Counted from the first letter of the stretch, positions 1 to 5,429 are shown. The stretch: 6,394 nucleotides of DNA from Chloroflexota bacterium (GCA_021806765.1 JAJZQR010000311.1:1-6394); one strand, 5' to 3'. The notes: generated by a model from the letters alone, not told the origin. Translations and numbers: made by a program.

Positions 1-460
1 TGCGTAGCGCCTCCCCCGGGTCGGGGCGCGTGAAGTGGAAGCCATCCTCACCGAGGCGGAAGATGTCGAACAGCGCGAGGTACGCCTCGACCGCGACCGG
101 GAACTGCCCGGCGCGGTACAGGCTGTCGGCGGCGGCGAAGAGGTCGTCCATCTCGTCAATCCAACTGTCGTCGCCATAGCCACGGTGGCTGTGGTATTCA
201 GGGTCGTAGCCCACCCCGCCCTGGACGTAAACGTCGTTGGCGATGTCGTCGCGCAGGGCCTCGATGCTGGCGAGGAGGTCCTCGCCGTCTTCCAGGCCCA
301 TCGCCTTGGCAACCAGGGGGCGCGGCCCACGCGTCACGAGCTCCAGGAAGCGAGTCTGCTGCTTCTCGTCCAGTTCGGCAAGGAAGTCGCCGACCAGCGC
401 GATCGCTTCTTCGAGGGTGTAGTGCCGTAACTGGGCGGCTATGTCATCCAAGCGACTCAT
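1..460 (-). CDS. Acidic TPR-like protein, likely SWIM-associated (3' end outside window)
   Basis: An uninterrupted minus-strand frame runs from the ATG at 460 to the left edge (153 codons, no stop), so the C-terminus is missing. A GTG lies immediately upstream in frame (461-463) and is an alternative start. Ribosome-binding sequence is weak for both (an AGG about 8 bases before the ATG; a better GGAGGG is too far away). The protein is acidic and mainly helical. Residues 1-75 form a helical N-terminal segment. Residues 76-100 are rich in Tyr, Gly, His and Asp. Residues 102-135 (DEMDDLFAAADSLYRAGQF followed by VAVEAYLALFDIF) look like one TPR-type helical pair. From memory, similar acidic proteins occur beside bacterial SWIM zinc-finger genes, and an intact one lies upstream on the same strand, so a shared role is plausible. 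No catalytic motif is visible and the function is unknown. That the frame is coding is well supported; the family call is tentative. Confidence 0.75.
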   Translation of the reverse strand, partial: MSRLDDIAAQLRHYTLEEAIALVGDFLAELDEKQQTRFLELVTRGPRPLVAKAMGLEDGEDLLASIEALRDDIANDVYVQGGVGYDPEYHSHRGYGDDSWIDEMDDLFAAADSLYRAGQFPVAVEAYLALFDIFRLGEDGFHFTRPDPGEALR

Positions 461-493
461 CACGTTTGCCTGACCTCATTCCCTCCAAGAACA

Positions 494-519
494 GGTGAAC
501 CGTCACGGTGCGCTTCACC
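494..519. promoter_or_regulatory. Nested palindrome upstream of the partial gene (possible operator)
   Basis: Positions 499-509 read ACCGTCACGGT, a perfect odd palindrome. It is flanked by a second inverted repeat, GGTGAA (494-499) and TTCACC (514-519). The 10-mer CCGTCACGGT occurs again at 624-633, 124 bases further upstream relative to the minus-strand gene that starts at 460. Two copies of one palindrome in the upstream region of a gene would suit a dimeric regulator, but no regulator or promoter can be tied to them here. Confidence 0.3.
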
Positions 520-555
520 CGATCAGCAGCCGATCCCTCGCCCGGACGCGATCGC

Positions 556-578
556 GGAGGAGATCGAGGATCTCCTCC
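556..578. repeat. Perfect 10-bp inverted repeat with 3-base loop
   Basis: GGAGGAGATC (556-565) and GATCTCCTCC (569-578) are exact reverse complements separated by GAG. No T-tract follows on either strand, so it is not a standard terminator. It lies about 95 bases upstream of the partial gene's start on the minus strand and could form a leader hairpin. In the weak minus-strand frame it would encode a Glu-Glu-Ile-Leu-Asp-Leu-Leu run, which can produce such symmetry by chance. Confidence 0.5.
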
Positions 579-847
579 AGAACAATCGCCCTTCTTGTTG
601 GCAGAGGTCGCTCATTTACCGTCCCGTCACGGTTCGACGGCCCACAGTTGATTCTAGCGCACCGCACGATGAGGTGCGACAGCATCGTTTCCATCGCCGC
701 TCGCATCACTGGCATCCCCGTTCCACGTGGGACTCCCTTGCGCAGGGCTACCTGGTCGGCACCTGCCTGCTTCGAGTCCACGGGTTACGGGATTGCGCGG
801 CAACGACCGGAAGGCATTGCGCCCAACAGGCCAGGGCTGTACGCTAC

Positions 848-904
848 GGTTGCCTGGTGAAACGGAAGTGGGCTCCGGTGAAGACCGACTCACCAGGGAT
901 AACC
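848..904. repeat. Bulged long stem-loop in the intergenic region
   Basis: GGTT (848-851) and CCTGGTGA (853-860) pair with TCACCAGG (890-897) and AACC (901-904), giving a 12-bp stem with a 1 by 3 internal bulge. The 29-base loop contains a smaller hairpin, CGGT-GAAG-ACCG. Together with the hairpin at 932-953 and the pair GGGTGAC (920-926) / GTCACCC (970-976), this stretch could fold into a branched RNA. No known RNA family was recognised. Confidence 0.35.
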
Positions 905-931
905 AGGTGGGGTGGCGACGGGTGACCGTTG

Positions 932-953
932 GGGGAAGCCTCCGGGCTTCCCC
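932..953. repeat. Perfect 9-bp GC-rich hairpin
   Basis: GGGGAAGCC (932-940) pairs exactly with GGCTTCCCC (945-953) around the loop TCCG. Neither strand shows a following T-run, so a classical intrinsic terminator is not supported. It lies downstream of the SWIM gene's likely terminator on the minus strand and could be a backup terminator hairpin or an interspersed palindromic repeat. Confidence 0.5.
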
Positions 954-997
954 ACCCACTCAACCCCCTGTCACCCAGAGCTATCCCCCGATGCCTG

Positions 998-1030
998 AGA
1001 AAACTTCGGGGGCTCTGCCCCGAGCCCCCG
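998..1030 (-). terminator. Rho-independent terminator of the SWIM gene
   Basis: On the minus strand the stem CGGGGGCTC pairs with GAGCCCCCG (plus positions 1007-1015 and 1022-1030, 6-base loop). It is followed by AAGTTTTCTC, whose T-run is the complement of AAAA at 1000-1003. It lies about 117 bases past the SWIM stop codon. The other strand has no T-run after the hairpin, so it acts in the minus direction. Confidence 0.6.
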
Positions 1031-1146
1031 AGATGAGGCGGGAAACCCAGCAGACTCGACCTGTCACGAATCCAGGAGCGTCATGATTCTCCGAGCTGAC
1101 CTTCCCCGGCCCTCTTGGTGGTTAGACTCGGAGCACGGGTCGGCCT

Positions 1147-2940
1147 TCACTTCAACGCCTTCAGCATCGGCACCAGCTTGTGCTTCTGCCCATGGCGCTC
1201 CAGCAACCCGGCCAGGTAGCTCTGCCACTCCTTCTCCTGCCCCCCGGCCAGGTAGGCGCTCCGGGCCTTGCGGAGCCAGTTCGCGGCGGCGCCGTAGTAC
1301 TGTGCCTTCCCCCCGTCCATGATCGGCTCGGCTTGCTGGCTACACGTCTGGATGACCCACTCCGGGTGAGAGGCGATGGCCGCGTCCGCTACCCGCTCCA
1401 CCAGGGTGTGAGTCGCTCCCCCTGACACCGCGGCGATGGCGTCCTCGATCAGACCCTCGTGCAGGAACACCTCCACCGGACCCTGGGGGTAGTAGCCCTT
1501 CGTCTGGCGCAGCAGTTCTAGCAGCTCGGGCCGCAGGATGGTCCACTGCTCCCCGGCCAGCTCCCGTGCCTTCAGGTACGACGCGAGGCTCTGCTCCCCC
1601 CCGAAGGCAATCCTGGCCGCCGCCAGCGCCTGCCCTAATCTCCCCATCCCGACGGCCAGGTCGCGGAGCCAGGCCGCCAGCTCGGCTTTGCGACCTTCCA
1701 GGGAGAGGCCGTGCTGGGCAATTTGCAGGGCGCGTTCCGACTCCCCCCGCTCCCGCAGCGCCCTCGCCAGGGCGAGCGCCTCCGCCGCCGTTAGCAGGTA
1801 GCGCAGCCCGTACTCCACGGCCTCCGCCGACCGACCCAGTCGCACCAGCATGGTGACATATCGCCCCGCTTGTCCCTCGGCCCGGGCCAGGTAGAGGTAC
1901 TCCTGGTACCGCCCCCGCCGCTCCAGGAGGTTGAGCCGGGCGGTGGCGAGCTCGTCGGCGTACTCCGAGGCTTCCGCCTCCCGTTCCTTTGATTCCAGGA
2001 TCTCGCCCCGCAGGATTTGTTGAACTCGGGGATCGTCCCAGCCCTGATCGGCGGCCTCTATCGCCACCCCGAAGCCATCGCCGTCACCGTACGCGGCGAT
2101 CTCTCCCTGCCAGCCTTCCAGCTTCTCGGCCCAGGCCCGGCGCTCCTCCGGACTCAGATCGGCGCTCAGGAGGGCCTCGGTCCAGACGGTACCCAGGTCC
2201 TCGAAGAAGGCGCTCGCGTCTCCGTCGGAGTCGTCCAGCGACTCCCAGCCTGCCAGGTACTCCTGAGTGATGGCCTCCAGTACGACCAGGGCGTTCCACC
2301 CGTCGTCAGCCTCGATCAGATCCCGGGCCTGACGCAGCACGCCTCGAACCCCCTCCACCACGGCACTCTGCTCGTAGTAAGCCTCCGTGCCGGTCATTCG
2401 GTCCAGGCTGTGTAGAAGCTGGCGAACCAGCCGTCGAAAGGGCTGCGGGTCCACGGGCGCTCGATCGGGCTGGGCCCGGCCCTCCGGCGTGGGCGCTGGG
2501 GCCGCGGGGGACGCAGCCCTGAACACTGCAACCCTGGCCTCGATCACGTTGGACAGACGGGGATCCTGCTCTGCCAGTTCCAGTAGCAGCCTCTGAAGCT
2601 GGTCTCGGTCCAGCCCTGCCAGCAGATCCTCCAGAGGCTGGCGCTCCTCGACCCTCTCTGGCTCGTTCAGGCAGGCCAGCAGGGCGGCGACGATGTGTTT
2701 GCACCAGCCGCCCCGGTCGTAGGGGCAACTGCAGGTGGCGTCGACGACGCCTTCCTCGTCGAAGTCGACTCGAACGGCGTAGGCCTCGGGCGCACTCCCC
2801 GCGACATCCGCCTCCAGGGCGTTGCCGCGGTGGGCCAGGGATAGCACCGCCCCCTCGTCGTGGTACTCCTGGCCCCGCCGAAACGACTCGGCGGAGGCCT
2901 CCTCTCTGATGGCATCCTCGGTCAGGCCGGGCAGCTCCAT
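1147..2940 (-). CDS. SWIM zinc-finger protein with long helical-repeat C-terminus
   Basis: The 597-residue product carries a SWIM zinc finger near its N-terminus. The ligands follow C-x-C-x7-C-x-H at Cys70, Cys72, Cys80 and His82, in the context ATCSCPYDRGGWCKHIVAALL. SWIM domains are known as zinc-binding modules thought to contact DNA or proteins, and the biochemical role of bacterial family members is generally unknown. Residues 1-66 resemble the usual pre-SWIM segment. Residues 140-170 are a Pro/Ala/Arg-rich linker. Residues 170-597 are almost entirely amphipathic helices with TPR/HEAT-like character, ending in the basic tail QKHKLVPMLKALK. The ATG at 2940 is set by GGGAGGTGG at 2945-2953, 6 bases from the core. 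The gene is intact, is followed by a likely terminator, and precedes a second, probably functionally related gene on the same strand. No helicase domain is present, unlike SNF2-linked SWIM proteins. Confidence 0.9.
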   Translation of the reverse strand: MELPGLTEDAIREEASAESFRRGQEYHDEGAVLSLAHRGNALEADVAGSAPEAYAVRVDFDEEGVVDATCSCPYDRGGWCKHIVAALLACLNEPERVEERQPLEDLLAGLDRDQLQRLLLELAEQDPRLSNVIEARVAVFRAASPAAPAPTPEGRAQPDRAPVDPQPFRRLVRQLLHSLDRMTGTEAYYEQSAVVEGVRGVLRQARDLIEADDGWNALVVLEAITQEYLAGWESLDDSDGDASAFFEDLGTVWTEALLSADLSPEERRAWAEKLEGWQGEIAAYGDGDGFGVAIEAADQGWDDPRVQQILRGEILESKEREAEASEYADELATARLNLLERRGRYQEYLYLARAEGQAGRYVTMLVRLGRSAEAVEYGLRYLLTAAEALALARALRERGESERALQIAQHGLSLEGRKAELAAWLRDLAVGMGRLGQALAAARIAFGGEQSLASYLKARELAGEQWTILRPELLELLRQTKGYYPQGPVEVFLHEGLIEDAIAAVSGGATHTLVERVADAAIASHPEWVIQTCSQQAEPIMDGGKAQYYGAAANWLRKARSAYLAGGQEKEWQSYLAGLLERHGQKHKLVPMLKALK

Positions 2941-2944
2941 ACGT

Positions 2945-2953
2945 CCACCTCCC
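2945..2953 (-). promoter_or_regulatory. Strong ribosome-binding site of the SWIM gene
   Basis: The minus strand reads GGGAGGTGG here, with the GGAGGT core 6 bases before the ATG at 2940. It fixes the start and rules out extension upstream. Confidence 0.8.
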
Positions 2954-3220
2954 TGCCAAGCGGCGCACCGACACGGCGGCGGCCGCCCAATTCCCCCCGG
3001 GCCCGGGCCACAAGCGCGTTGGCGGCGCCGGAGAGTTGGCCGCTCAACGAGAGTGATTCTACATTGTCGAGAGCCACGATGCTCCCGCGCAGTCGCCGGG
3101 ACGCATCGACCGCATAGCGCCCACTGCTAGACCTCGGTGCAGAGGATCTCCCCACCTGCGACAGAGGAAGTGGCCAGCCGCCACTGCCCGCGCAAGCACC
3201 GGAGACGTTAACCGTGAGTA
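2954..3220. other. Upstream region between divergent SWIM and toxin-antitoxin genes
   Basis: No gene is supported. A minus-strand open frame crosses it (from an ATG at 3227) and ends inside the SWIM gene start at 2922, with no ribosome-binding site and no recognised family. A TAGAAT box on the minus strand (3056-3061) is a weak -10 candidate for the SWIM gene, without a matching -35. It sits between two copies of CGAGAG (3048-3053 and 3068-3073). The 12-bp palindrome CCCGGGCCCGGG occupies 2996-3007. Confidence 0.4.
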
Positions 3221-3249
3221 TTGACATTTGCCGTATCTGGCGCGATAAT
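3221..3249 (+). promoter_or_regulatory. Sigma70-type promoter of the toxin-antitoxin operon
   Basis: A perfect -35 box TTGACA (3221-3226) is followed after exactly 17 bases by GATAAT (3244-3249), five of six matches to the -10 consensus. Transcription would start near 3256, giving a leader of about 25 bases before the GTG at 3281. An imperfect inverted repeat, CCGTATC (3231-3237) and GATAATCGG (3244-3252), overlaps the -10 box and is a candidate operator for self-repression by the ribbon-helix-helix partner. The operator is inference. Confidence 0.75.
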
Positions 3250-3265
3250 CGGTGCGAAGCAGGAT

Positions 3266-3271
3266 GGAGGT
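3266..3271 (+). promoter_or_regulatory. Ribosome-binding site deciding the GTG start of the toxin-like gene
   Basis: GGAGGT lies 9 bases before the GTG at 3281. The open frame extends 20 codons further upstream to a TTG, but that TTG is the first part of the promoter -35 box and would lie upstream of the transcript start. Confidence 0.75.
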
Positions 3272-3280
3272 GGTGGGTCG

Positions 3281-3541
3281 GTGTCGTACAGGCGAGTTCG
3301 GGAGCAGGGGATCGTCTTCTACTTCAAGTACGACGACCAGCACTCTGAGCTCCTGCACATCTACGTGCGGCACTTGACCGACATAGATGACGCTCTGGAC
3401 GTCTTCTTCGACCCCGATCGCCAGGACAAGTGGAACGAGGAACATCAGCGGTGGGAGTCCCAGTCGTCCTCCCACATGCTGTACTGGATCTGGCTGGAGG
3501 AGGGGAAGAAGGTGCTTGTGATCACCTGCTTCACGCTGTGA
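3281..3541 (+). CDS. Putative type II toxin, distantly BrnT-like
   Basis: The gene encodes an 86-residue protein from the GTG at 3281. Visible blocks are GIVFYFKYDD (residues 10-19), HIYVRHLTDIDDALDVFFDP (26-45), the Trp/Glu-rich segment WNEEHQRWE (51-59), and a C-terminal strand KKVLVITCF (76-84). The order resembles the BrnT ribonuclease toxins: a basic-His pair before a helix, then VF-x-DP, a variable loop, and a final hydrophobic strand. The match is remote and the family may be a separate one. The downstream gene follows after 10 bases and encodes a ribbon-helix-helix protein; toxin-first order is also that of brnT-brnA. The size, order, tight spacing and own promoter support a toxin role. 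Ribonuclease activity is inference only. Confidence 0.65.
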   Translation: MSYRRVREQGIVFYFKYDDQHSELLHIYVRHLTDIDDALDVFFDPDRQDKWNEEHQRWESQSSSHMLYWIWLEEGKKVLVITCFTL

Positions 3542-3551
3542 GGGGTGCCTG

Positions 3552-3821
3552 ATGAACGCCAAACGACGAGACTACGAGGAACTGCCTGACGAGGAGCTGC
3601 CACCTGAGGTGGACACGAAGGCTCGTGCCCTGATCGACCAGGCGGAGCGGGAGATCGAGGAGACCAGGGTCAACTTCCGCTGGGGGAAGGTTCAGGTGGA
3701 CACCGTTAAGCGGGCGGCCGCCCTGGCCGGAGTCCCCTACCAGACCTACATCAAGCAGATCGTGTTCCGCCAGGCGGTGGCGGACCTGCGGGCGGCGGAG
3801 GGTGTGGTCAAAGCGTCTTGA
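3552..3821 (+). CDS. Ribbon-helix-helix (CopG/BrnA-like) putative antitoxin
   Basis: The gene encodes an 89-residue protein. Its start ATG lies 10 bases after the stop of the toxin-like gene, and its ribosome-binding sequence GAGGGG overlaps that stop, which suggests translational coupling. Residues 1-38 are acidic, charged and helical. Residues 40-80 look like a ribbon-helix-helix domain: a strand VNFRW (40-44), helix A from about 46 to 60, a turn at Gly60-Val61-Pro62, and helix B beginning PYQTYIKQIVFRQAV. The Gly-x-Pro-Tyr-Gln-Thr turn is characteristic of CopG-type antitoxins. In such systems the antitoxin dimer binds operator DNA and blocks the toxin, so the acidic half may be the toxin-binding part and the other half may repress the promoter at 3221. 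The domain is well supported; the partner role is inferred from context. The 3' end overlaps an antisense ssb remnant. Confidence 0.75.
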   Translation: MNAKRRDYEELPDEELPPEVDTKARALIDQAEREIEETRVNFRWGKVQVDTVKRAAALAGVPYQTYIKQIVFRQAVADLRAAEGVVKAS

Positions 3822-3867
3822 CCCCCATATTCCACATAAGTTCGACGCGGTTCAAGTTGAAGGACAT
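3808..3867 (-). pseudogene. ssb: 5' stub of a single-stranded DNA-binding protein gene
   Basis: On the minus strand an AGGAGG (3875-3880) lies 7 bases before an ATG at 3867. It opens a 19-codon frame encoding MSFNLNRVELMWNMGVKTL and ending at a TGA (3808-3810). The first 14 residues resemble the conserved SSB N-terminus, in which Asn-Arg/Lys-Val-x-Leu-x-Gly-Asn-Leu starts the OB fold; Trp stands where Gly is expected. The likeness stops at about the point where the frame enters the 3' end of the antitoxin gene, and no further SSB sequence was found to the left. It lies 90 bases downstream of the Rad52 gene on the same strand, where an ssb gene makes sense. I infer a truncated gene whose remainder was lost when the toxin-antitoxin cassette arrived or by deletion. 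A chance short frame is the alternative. Confidence 0.5.
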
Positions 3868-3898
3868 GGGGTTGCCTCCTCGAACTGCTTACGAGTGA

Positions 3899-3923
3899 GT
3901 GGTGTTGCCAGCGGTGACACCAC
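3899..3923. other. Stem-loop between convergent antitoxin and Rad52 genes
   Basis: An 11-pair stem (3899-3909 with 3913-3923, two G-T wobbles, loop AGC) sits in the convergent gap. The outer part, GTGGTGT with ACACCAC, is perfect. It could end transcription from the antitoxin side or from the Rad52 side, but no T-run follows in either direction. The same gap holds the short palindrome TTCAAGTTGAA (3851-3861) and AGTTCGA / TCGAACT (3839-3845, 3880-3886). Confidence 0.35.
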
Positions 3924-3956
3924 CGGCCGGAAGCTCGCGGTGGGCGGACAGTCTCC

Positions 3957-4676
3957 TCAGGCGGCGCGGCGACTGCGACCCAGGGCCTCGCCCATGGCCC
4001 GAAGCAATCGCGCCAGGTCGCCGACCTCCAGTTCGGTGAAGGCCCGCCCGGCCTTCTTCGCCGCGTGCTGGCGCGTCGCGGCCTCGTCCAGGCCCAACTG
4101 GGCGCCCATGGCGAGGACGGCCATACGGAGGTCGGCAAGCTCGCGGCCGGCAGTGGCGTGGGCCGGGTTGGCGCGATCGTAGAGGGCGTTTCCGAATTGG
4201 TCGCCGTACTGGCGCAGGGCGCGCTTCATGGCGTCGGTGACGGCAGCCTTGATGGCCGTGTCGTGGGCCTCGGGGCTGTCGTCGGCGGTGAAAGCGCAGC
4301 CGACGTCGGACCTGGGCTCGCAGCCCCGGACGTGCACCCTTACGCTGGCCCAGTACATCCCGACTGTCGAGACCTCACCCGATCCCTTGTGGGTGCGAGT
4401 CAGCTCCCGGTAGCCCACCGGCCCGACCAGCTCGGCGCCCCAGCGACCGTGGCCGAAGATGCGATTGGCCTGGTTGATTGCCTGGTAGCCCTCGAGGTAG
4501 GGGACCATCTGCCCCTTGCCGCCTCGGCGATGGGCGATCAGCTTCTTATCGAGGGTGGAGTCCAGGAGGGGGAGGACCCGGTCGCGCAGGGGCTCGACCG
4601 GGTCGCTCGGGTCACTGCGGAGCTGCCCGGCTTGGGCTCTAGCGTCTTCTCTCATATCCTGCTGTTCCGATATCAT
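3957..4676 (-). CDS. Rad52/Rad22-family single-strand annealing protein
   Basis: The 239-residue product matches the core of the Rad52 family, ring-forming proteins that bind single-stranded DNA and anneal complementary strands in recombination. Diagnostic blocks are YLEGYQAINQANRIFG (60-75, compare YIEG-x-x-x-INxAN-x-xFG in eukaryotic Rad52), a following W in GHGRWGAEL (76-83), DVGCAF (124-129), and EAHDTAIKAAVTDAMKRALR (136-155) leading into GDQFGNALYD (158-167). Residues 1-30 are an acidic leader. The C-terminal 60 residues are helical, and no eukaryote-like Rad51-binding tail is expected at this length. The ATG at 4676 overlaps the TGA of the upstream primase remnant as ATGA, pointing to translational coupling; a second ATG (codon 8) is less likely. 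The gene is the only intact member of a helicase-primase-Rad52-SSB run, which suggests a phage, plasmid or integrative-element recombination module. Confidence 0.9.
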   Translation of the reverse strand: MISEQQDMREDARAQAGQLRSDPSDPVEPLRDRVLPLLDSTLDKKLIAHRRGGKGQMVPYLEGYQAINQANRIFGHGRWGAELVGPVGYRELTRTHKGSGEVSTVGMYWASVRVHVRGCEPRSDVGCAFTADDSPEAHDTAIKAAVTDAMKRALRQYGDQFGNALYDRANPAHATAGRELADLRMAVLAMGAQLGLDEAATRQHAAKKAGRAFTELEVGDLARLLRAMGEALGRSRRAA

Positions 4677-5403
4677 GCCGCCAGCCCCAGTTCCTGTCGC
4701 TCGAGGAGCCGGGTGAAGGTAGCGCGGCCGTCGGCGCGAAGGGCTAGCTCGGCCACGTCCTTCACGTCGGGCGGCGTCATCGGCACCGCCCGGTCTCCCA
4801 GGGCCTCGACCAGCTTCTCCGTTGCCGCGCGCCCCGCCCCGTCGTTGTCCAGAGCCAGGTAGAGGCGCTCGAAGCGGGATAGCGCCCGCAGGGGCGTCGG
4901 ACGAGACGTGCGTTCCGACCAGGGCTAGGGCGGGGACGCCCCAGGAGCGGAGCGTTAGCCAGTCGAAGACGCCCTCGACCAGCCAGACGGCGCGCTGGCT
5001 AGATGCCGCCTCCCAGCCCAGCAGCGGCTTGCGGCCCGGAAGTCCCAGGTACTTGGGACCGTCCTCTCCGGAACCGACGAGGCGGCCCACCAGCCAGATC
5101 GGCTGGCCGGCTCGGATCTCCGGCACGACGATCCGACCCGCCAAACACTCCCGGCCGTCGCGCCCCAGCAGCCCGACTCGCAGGGCTGCCTGGGCAGGCA
5201 GGTGACGCCAGCGGAGGTAGGCGGAAGCAGTACCAGCTCTGAGTAGCCGGGTAGACGTACAGGTTCGGCCGCCCGCCGTCGTTGTGGAAGGGGCAGCGGC
5301 CGGTCAGGGTCCGACCGCTCGGTCGCAGCTCGATGCCGTAGCGGGCTACTATCTCCTCGATCGGGTGTTCGACCTTGAGCGACTCCGTGTCGATCCGTTT
5401 CAT
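4673..5403 (-). pseudogene. Broken DnaG-like primase (CHC2 zinc finger + TOPRIM)
   Basis: Primases of this type make RNA primers at replication forks. The N-terminal frame from the ATG at 5403 (AAGGAGG 8 bases upstream) gives a CHC2 zinc-binding domain: VEHPIEEIVARYGIELRPSG, then Cys37-Pro-Phe-His40, then TQSWYCFR with Cys59. The fourth ligand, expected at residue 62, is missing. At 5220/5221 the sequence jumps, in a different frame, to a segment AYLRWRHLPAQAALRVGLLG that normally lies well past the zinc finger. This frame continues through GRIVVPEIRAGQPIWLVGR to the TOPRIM glutamate motif LVEGVFDWLTL. At the GGGG run 4892-4895 one base too many shifts the frame; removing it restores LYLALDNDGAGRAATEKL (the TOPRIM Asp-x-Asp) and a tail ending ELGLAA at the TGA 4673-4675. 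About 243 residues remain in total, short for the family. It is almost certainly inactive unless the lesions are sequencing or assembly errors. Confidence 0.85.
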
Positions 5404-5411
5404 CGCGGTAC

Positions 5412-5418
5412 CCTCCTT
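5412..5418 (-). promoter_or_regulatory. Consensus ribosome-binding site of the primase remnant
   Basis: AAGGAGG on the minus strand, 8 bases before the ATG at 5403, lies within the 26-base gap after the helicase stop codon. It confirms the primase start and the operon-like linkage to the helicase. Confidence 0.75.
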
Positions 5419-5429
5419 CTGGACTCGAT

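Larger units (their letters stand above)
461..1146. other. Long intergenic region without a convincing gene
   Basis: About 690 bases separate the SWIM gene from the next minus-strand gene. Open frames here (for example 515-781 minus, 88 codons from a GTG, and 495-860 plus) lack a good ribosome-binding site and recognisable family features, and I regard them as chance. The region does contain a terminator-like hairpin at 998-1030, a perfect GC hairpin at 932-953, a bulged long hairpin at 848-904, a perfect inverted repeat at 556-578, and two copies of the palindrome CCGTCACGGT. No tRNA or rRNA was recognised. A TAGAAT box on the minus strand (651-656) lacks a recognisable -35 partner. Confidence 0.6.

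Noticed and set aside
651..656. TAGAAT as a -10 box for the gene starting at 460 (and the same box at 3056-3061 for the SWIM gene).
   Set aside because: No acceptable -35 hexamer lies at 16-18 bases in either case; one good hexamer in a long gap is weak evidence.
720..733. Near-palindrome GTTCCACGTGGGAC as a regulator site.
   Set aside because: It is a single copy with one mismatch, far from any gene start, and nothing links it to a promoter.
515..781. 88-codon minus-strand open frame upstream of the partial gene.
   Set aside because: It starts on a GTG with no ribosome-binding site, matches no family I recognise, and lies in a region rich in palindromes; a chance frame is more likely.
848..904. 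Resemblance to part of a cobalamin riboswitch (GGTGAAACGG...CCGGTGAAGACCG).
   Set aside because: The conserved B12-box and the GCCACTG-like element are absent, and no plus-strand gene follows downstream for it to control.
2996..3007. 12-bp palindrome CCCGGGCCCGGG as an operator.
   Set aside because: It is made only of G and C in a GC-rich stretch, where such symmetry arises easily; there is no second copy.
2922..3227. 101-codon minus-strand frame overlapping the SWIM start.
   Set aside because: Some stretches look protein-like (GSIVALDNVESLSLSGQLSG), but there is no ribosome-binding site and it runs out of frame into the SWIM gene. It does not resemble the missing SSB remainder either.
3839..3886. 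AGTTCGA / TCGAACT with TTCAAGTTGAA between them as an attachment site for integration.
   Set aside because: There is no integrase, no flanking direct repeat and no tRNA gene; most of this stretch is explained by the ssb stub and its ribosome-binding site.
3957..5144. A single 395-codon primase-Rad52 fusion protein.
   Set aside because: Its middle (about residues 85-155) is an out-of-frame Arg/Gly/Pro-rich translation; the true TOPRIM residues occur in the neighbouring frame, whose stop overlaps the rad52 ATG.
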